From Oscheius sp. JU75 (taxonomy: Eukaryota > Nematoda > Chromadorea > Rhabditida > Rhabditidae): DNA of 64,000 nt. The position numbers and the translations under genes are program-made. Positions within the stretch are counted from its first letter, which is position 1; every line of letters starts with the position of its first letter. Below are positions 59,401 to 64,000 of the stretch, piece by piece. The stretch is taken from contig JASJZC010000004.1 of assembly GCA_037178855.1 (NCBI GenBank), forward strand, positions 6,014,001-6,078,000. Reading direction: 5' to 3'. The notes beneath the pieces are model-generated. The model was not told the origin of the DNA, did not search any database, and was given only the letters and a program-made list of their open reading frames with translations.

Positions 59401-60186
59401 TTCCGGTCCAGTTTCGCGCCAGGTTTCAAGAGCTGCTGGTGAGACATGAGGCAAGATTGAGGCCGTCCGAGAGGGACAATGTTCTGTCAAATGGATATAG
59501 GAGGTAAGAGTTTTTTTTAATGCAAAATTGGAAAGCTAGAAAAGGCAAATTTGAGAGAAGGTGAAAATCCTGGCATAAGCTCTGTACGTTGTGAAAAGGG
59601 TACCAAGTTTTCTTGGTTAGTTCGTCATAACAGTGCATACGTGGTATGAAGGTGTGACAAAGGCCCAGCTTTTGAAGATCTCTGATTTCCAAAACCAGGT
59701 AAAACGTTCTGAATCTGTGTAACGCTGAAAAAAGAATCCAAGGTAACATTGTATTTTGAGCGATGACGATTCTGTGTTAGCAGCTTTTGAAGAGACGCAG
59801 GCAAGAGTCTCGATTGAACATCAGGAAAAAGTGCTACCGCTCCCTAGCTCATTCCTTCACTTTCTAGGTGGTACAACTACTTCATCGTCCCTCTGCTCGA
59901 GCCCGAAAGTCCTCTGGATGCGGCAGCTGCCGCTGCTGCAAGCCCTAACCGTCCTCTCTGCATCGGCAACTTTCTCTTTTGGATTTTTGGATGTAATTTT
60001 AACTTTCAACTTCAAAAAAACCATATTTTAGTTCAATGTTTTGTGGTCTGGATGTTCGTCTCCTACTTCCCGCAACTGTGCGACCGCACTGCGCTCGGTC
60101 TTCTCTGTCTTCTGACGCTCTATTTCTTCTTTGTCGTCGTGCCGATGCCGTCTCGAAGACAGCCGCAAACTACCCAAAATCAGTAG
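56496..60186 (+). CDS. TMUB-like transmembrane protein with ubiquitin-like domain
   Basis: TMUB1/2 proteins are ER-membrane ubiquitin-like proteins linked to ERAD. Exons: 56496-56757, 56801-56918, 56960-57203, 58280-58442, 58486-58618, 59067-59305, 59350-59503, 59868-59992, 60032-60186; all joints keep frame, 530 aa. An N-terminal membrane helix (ELTVAALVVSAVALVCSLIY) resembles that of TMUB1. The ubiquitin-like domain starts IQIRLKFLDDTQKLVDTDLA and continues VIRLIFRGKLMRDDSLTLEA then VVHCHISSTP, matching human TMUB1/2. C-terminal hydrophobic segments follow (FLFWIFGFQCFVVWMFVSYF and LGLLCLLTLYFFFVVV). It is much longer than human TMUB (about 320 aa), mainly through the linker. The joint across the 1.08-kb intron 3 uses a weak GTTAAG acceptor, so the first three exons could belong to a separate gene. 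Confidence 0.78.
57311..57462 (+). repeat. dispersed repeat, copy in the long intron of the TMUB-like gene
   Basis: It matches 41645-41804 in the GRAF gene (for example AGTTCAAATTATGATCTCAT against AATTCAAATTATGCTCTC). It lies inside the 1.08-kb intron and may be why that intron is long. Confidence 0.65.
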
Positions 60187-61578
60187 TAGTTTTGTATAGT
60201 CTAATATGTGTGTACAATCCTGGTCAAAACAGCCCCCGATTCCCGCCTCCGGTACCCCGAAAAGGATAGCTTAAGCTGTCCGCAAGAAAGATCTCAAAAG
60301 TTGTGTATAGATTTTCTATAAAAGATGTTTAAAAGTCTTACCTCTAAATAAGGACTAACCAATACATATTCAGATTTTTGGTGTTGCAAGTAGGCTGCCA
60401 GGTGGAACGAGAAGAGAGCCTCTTGTAGGATTAACTAGTAAGAAGTGGTTCAGTGGATAAGCTGATTTATGAGAATAGATAGAAAGAGTTATAAACAGAT
60501 GAAGAATATCGAAGTTAGACTAGCTTGTACAGACCCCAAGAGTCTGCCCGAACGCTCACGCTCCGACTCACCCGCGCCGCCTCCTAGGACGGCGACCTTT
60601 GATAGAGCCTTTCCGACTCTGTCAGGACAAAGGAGATGCATTTTTGTTTTTTTGTTGAAAGAGGAACAGATGAAATTACAGTTTTGTTTACAGCCATTTT
60701 TTAGTTGTTTTAACATTTGCATTGGATTCGGGGCCTGAGTAAATCTACTTGACACCAATTTTGTAGAAAAATCTGCCAGATAAACGCCAAAAAAAAGCGT
60801 GGAAGCCGAATGGGGCTCACGTATTTTGGCCATTTTCAATGCTTTTCTTGGAAAAAGGTGGAATGTTGTGACAATGATTTAAAATTGGAGGATCTAGATG
60901 GGACACGCTTTCTTTGAAACTTGACCTGTCACGACAGGTCGAGCTGAAGTGCTGAACTTGATAGGATCTGACAGCACCCGGCAGGTCGAATCCTGAAACA
61001 ATTGGGCAAGACCCGTCTACCAAGCAAATCTTCGTACTTCGACATCAGCATATTTTCTGAGCATCGTCTAGTTTTGAACTTTTCGCACATGGTCAATCAT
61101 CAAACAGCGGTTTCCAGCAGACTGCACAACCCATTTCAGCTCTGGGGCAACTGCCGTTGGCGTTCAGGGCTACTGTAGTATTCGTAAGGATCTATTGAAG
61201 TGAGAGACAGTTTCTTCATGATTAGAGGGAGGAAAAGAAAAAGACTGGGAGAAACAACACAGCCAACTTTGAAACGGCGAATTCTTGAAGCTTGGTTCGT
61301 CCTGCATGATTGAGGAAGTGCTTGAGGCAGGCTGTTAATGAAGTCTTCCATAAGTTCTGAAAGGTCTTGAAGAGGTTAAGTAGATAAAAACAAAAAAGTT
61401 CCTTCCGATGAGAACGAATAAGTAATGAGAAGGCAAATTTGGTCGAAAGACTCTCAGATAGAACGAAGAGTGGTGAGAAAAGTTCGTCTTTCTGATTGTG
61501 GTGATAAGGGCGCTCTCGACTTTTTCGTCCCTTCACACAACTTTCATCGACTTTTTCAAACCAAAAGTCTGGTTGCAG
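60187..61578. other. intergenic between the TMUB-like gene and the GTPase gene
   Basis: No supported gene. A short palindrome, ACCTGTCACGACAGGT, is at about 60925-60940. Open frames of 60-125 codons on the minus strand (60489-60839, 61222-61599) have no recognisable features. Confidence 0.45.
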
Positions 61579-64000
61579 ATGGAAGACTTCTGGAGACACG
61601 TTCCTCCTAAGTTGCGAACTCTCATCAAGCTCGTACTTGACGACGATGTCTTGGATATTGAAGAGAAGCTCGACCTCCTAAGTAAGATTGGAATCAGCAA
61701 TGAAATGGTACTCCTCGCGAAAAAGTTTCTCAACAATGAGGTTTGTTCGTGTTTCCAAAAATTTAGAAGATCTCGTTTAAGCCGTTGGTAGACGTGAATT
61801 TCCTGTCTCGTCTGCCTGACGAAATGGTAAAACTTGCACTGCACTTTATCACCAGGAACAATTTTTCATTCCTGGACAACCTTATTGCCTTGGAGTCTGA
61901 GGAAGTAAAAGTCCTGTATCAAGCTTTCAAGGAATACTATGCAAAAGATTCTTCCATCGTTCAAAAAATCATGGTACGAAATTTCTAATTTCTAGCCAAT
62001 GAAAACACACTTCAGGGGGGAAAGCTGGTCAATGATCAGTCGAAAACACCAAACACGGATGCGTGCCAACTACGCACAGAAAGTGAAAAGAAGTCCAAGG
62101 GAGAAAATTCTAGGTTACACTAATACAATCTGTTTAACATAGAACATACATGAATTTCAGCCTTTCGACCTCTGCCAAAAAGGTACCCAGCCCGCCGGTA
62201 GCCACATTGCCTGTTAATCTTGACTCAACAGATGAGGAAACTGAAGAAGGTGATGATGAAAAGAAAAAGGAGGACAGTGATCCAGATTGGGTGCCGAGCG
62301 TCACACCGGAATTTTTCGCAAAGTATGTTGAACTCGTGCCAAACCTTCAGGCTGTGTACTTTTTGGTACACGAGACTGCTAACCTGCGGAATAATACTGC
62401 CATATACAATGAACTTTTCAGATTTCCCGAATGCCTCAATATTCTTATTCTTGGAGAAACAGACGTGGGCAAGTCGACTTTTATCAATGGCCTGGGCAAC
62501 TACTTAAAACATTCAAACATTCATGAGGCTAAGAGAAACGGTGTGGAGATTTTGATCAAGAGTAGATTCATTCACATGGACGAAGATGTGAGTGATAATG
62601 CGTTGTTTTATTCTTGTTTTTTTTCCAGCTCAACACAATGAGAGTAGAGTGCGAGCCTACAGTTACTGTTGACTACGATGAAGGCGAGAACGAGGATATG
62701 CAAAACGGAGAGTCTTCAACACAGTCTCCGAAAGCGTATCAATTTAAATGGGGAACCTCGGAGAATCGAAAACGGATTCGTATTATTGACACTCCCGGTG
62801 TAGGAGACATGCGTGGACTGCTCCAAGATAAAAAGAACTTTGCCAAAATTTTGCAGTCCATTGCCGACTACGAGTAGAAATTAAAAAAATTAGCTGAACG
62901 AAAAAAATTTCAGGGAAATCCACGCTATCTTGATTCTTCTGAGGCCAAACAATGCAAGGTTAACAGTAACGCTCTGTTTTTGCATTAACGAGCTGCTGAC
63001 CCATCTTCACTCCTCTGCGAGCAAGAACATACTTTTCTGCTTCATCAATGCTCGACAGACGCTGTATGAACCTGGAGATACACTGCCAGCACTTAGCGAA
63101 CATTTAGAACAGCTTCACGAAGAGCGAGGAATTCGAATTCCTTTACAGCAGTACGTTTTCTTCAAGCAAACCGAAGATGATTTTTCAGCGATACGGTCTT
63201 CTACTTTGACAACGAATGTTTTCGATTTTTGTTAGCTTGGAAAAGCGGTGCACAATTTGAAGAGAAGGACATTCAAAAGTTTGACAATAGTTGGAAAACT
63301 ACAGTCAACGAGACGTTCCGGCTCTTCAAGAAAATTTCTATCCCGAAATCACATAAAACAGAGGATACCCTAAGTATTAACAATATTCGTGCGGCTATCA
63401 CGACCATGACAAAACAACTAGCAGAGTTTGCCAAGAGTCTCAATGCCAATGCGCAGCTAATCGATGACAAGGTCAAGGAGATTGAAGATCTCCTGAAACA
63501 GGGGAGCCTGGCAGCACAGTTGCAAGTCGAAAAAGTAGGAATAATTCATAATTGAAATTTTGTACATAGGCTGTGGAAGAAAAGGAAGAAGAAGCGCAAT
63601 ACAAGATTGCTAAAATTCTTCCAGTTGACTATCGGTCTCTTCTTAATGAGCTGGATGAAACAACAAAAAATCAGGCGGAGACAGTTCTAAACGATGAACT
63701 CAGCTCTAATGTGGAAAAATTGGAACTTCTTAAAAATTTTGTATACGATCGGGAGGTTCTAAGACAATTCAAACGTTTATTCCGTCAGCAGGAAAGACAC
63801 AACCTTAGAAGTCCATCAAACATTTTAGAACGATGAGAAGAATTTCTTGGAACAGTTTCCAGAGGACAGGAGAGGAGAACTTGCACCGCTTCTTCGTGAA
63901 AAATCGCTCAACTTTGAAGAAAAGAAAAACTTGCTCCGGTACATTCTCAAGTCACCTGATGACCGGGAGAAGTGTCGGAAGTATTTCAATGAGCAAGAGA
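61579..64000 (+). CDS. P-loop GTPase with flanking helical repeat modules (partial)
   Basis: Exons: 61579-61740, 61767-61973, 62016-62113, 62161-62587, 62629-62873, 62914-63150, 63189-63534, 63570 onward; all joints to here keep frame. The start follows GGTTGCAG directly. The first ~150 residues hold helical modules with an EEKLDLLSKIG core. An acidic linker (about 177-198) leads to a G domain: P-loop LGETDVGKST (253-262) and Walker-B/G3 region IIDTPGVGD (350-358). The NKxD motif is replaced by CFINAR after a hydrophobic strand, as in some AIG1/GIMAP- or septin-like families. After the G domain the helical module returns (EKLELLKNF, then EEKKNLLRYI). The frame stops at 63834-63836, yet clear coding-like sequence goes on in another frame to the window end, so a splice joint there is missed or the frame is broken. 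Function unknown; self-assembling membrane or immunity GTPases are one possibility. Confidence 0.75.
61741..61766 (+). other. 26-nt intron in the GTPase gene
   Basis: GTTTGTTCGT...AAATTTAG is only 26 bases. Removing it joins LLAKKFLNNE to KISFKPLVDV in frame; reading through hits TAG at once downstream. Confidence 0.7.

Overview
The window is nuclear DNA of a nematode. Genes are split by very short introns, mostly 36-50 nt, that end in TTTCAG or a close variant. Many start codons sit directly behind such an acceptor with no upstream exon needed, which is what SL trans-splicing looks like. A gene of the nematode-expanded transthyretin-like (TTR) family is present, and the EF-1alpha and CCT-zeta proteins read like chromadorean orthologues. 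I cannot name the species.

Layout, left to right: traces of zinc-finger coding sequence (1-520); a 32-exon gene for a ~2,026-residue multi-C2H2 protein with a LIN-13-like layout (642-7960, +); a secreted TTR-like protein (8494-8944, -); an S28 prolyl carboxypeptidase (9176-12607, -) that carries an arginine-rich micro-gene in one intron and a decayed relative of it in another, both on the opposite strand; EF-1alpha (13578-15550, +); a mitochondrial ribosome-binding factor A (16624-18256, -); AUP1 (18446-21030, -); an unrecognised two-finger C2H2 protein (22134-24622, -); type II phosphatidylinositol 4-kinase (25838-28434, +); a protein with a C-terminal THAP-type finger (28700-29759, -); chaperonin subunit CCT6 (30453-34488, +); a 3.8-kb AG/CT-rich gap; a GRAF-type BAR-PH-RhoGAP-SH3 protein with 21 exons and an internal alternative first exon (38274-50204, +); the cytosolic Fe-S assembly factor NARFL/CIAO3 (50498-53420, -); TRAPPC2L (53576-54353, -); SAP18 (54856-55715, +); a TMUB-like membrane protein with a ubiquitin-like domain (56496-60186, +); and a partial P-loop GTPase flanked by helical modules (61579 to the window edge, +).

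I built the gene models by hand from splice sites and reading-frame phase; for each main gene, every joint keeps frame. Most genes are unrelated housekeeping functions with no sign of an operon. Two loose themes recur: membrane and lipid traffic (AUP1, PI4K2, GRAF, TRAPPC2L, TMUB) and chromatin (the zinc-finger proteins, the THAP protein, SAP18).

The unusual content is mostly in introns: GC-AG introns, 26- and 28-nt introns, tRNA-like A/B-box elements, fold-back (MITE-like) elements, dispersed repeats shared between introns of different genes, and introns holding short copies of neighbouring exons. The two best candidates for something new are the nested arginine-rich micro-gene pair and the GTPase with repeated flanking modules.
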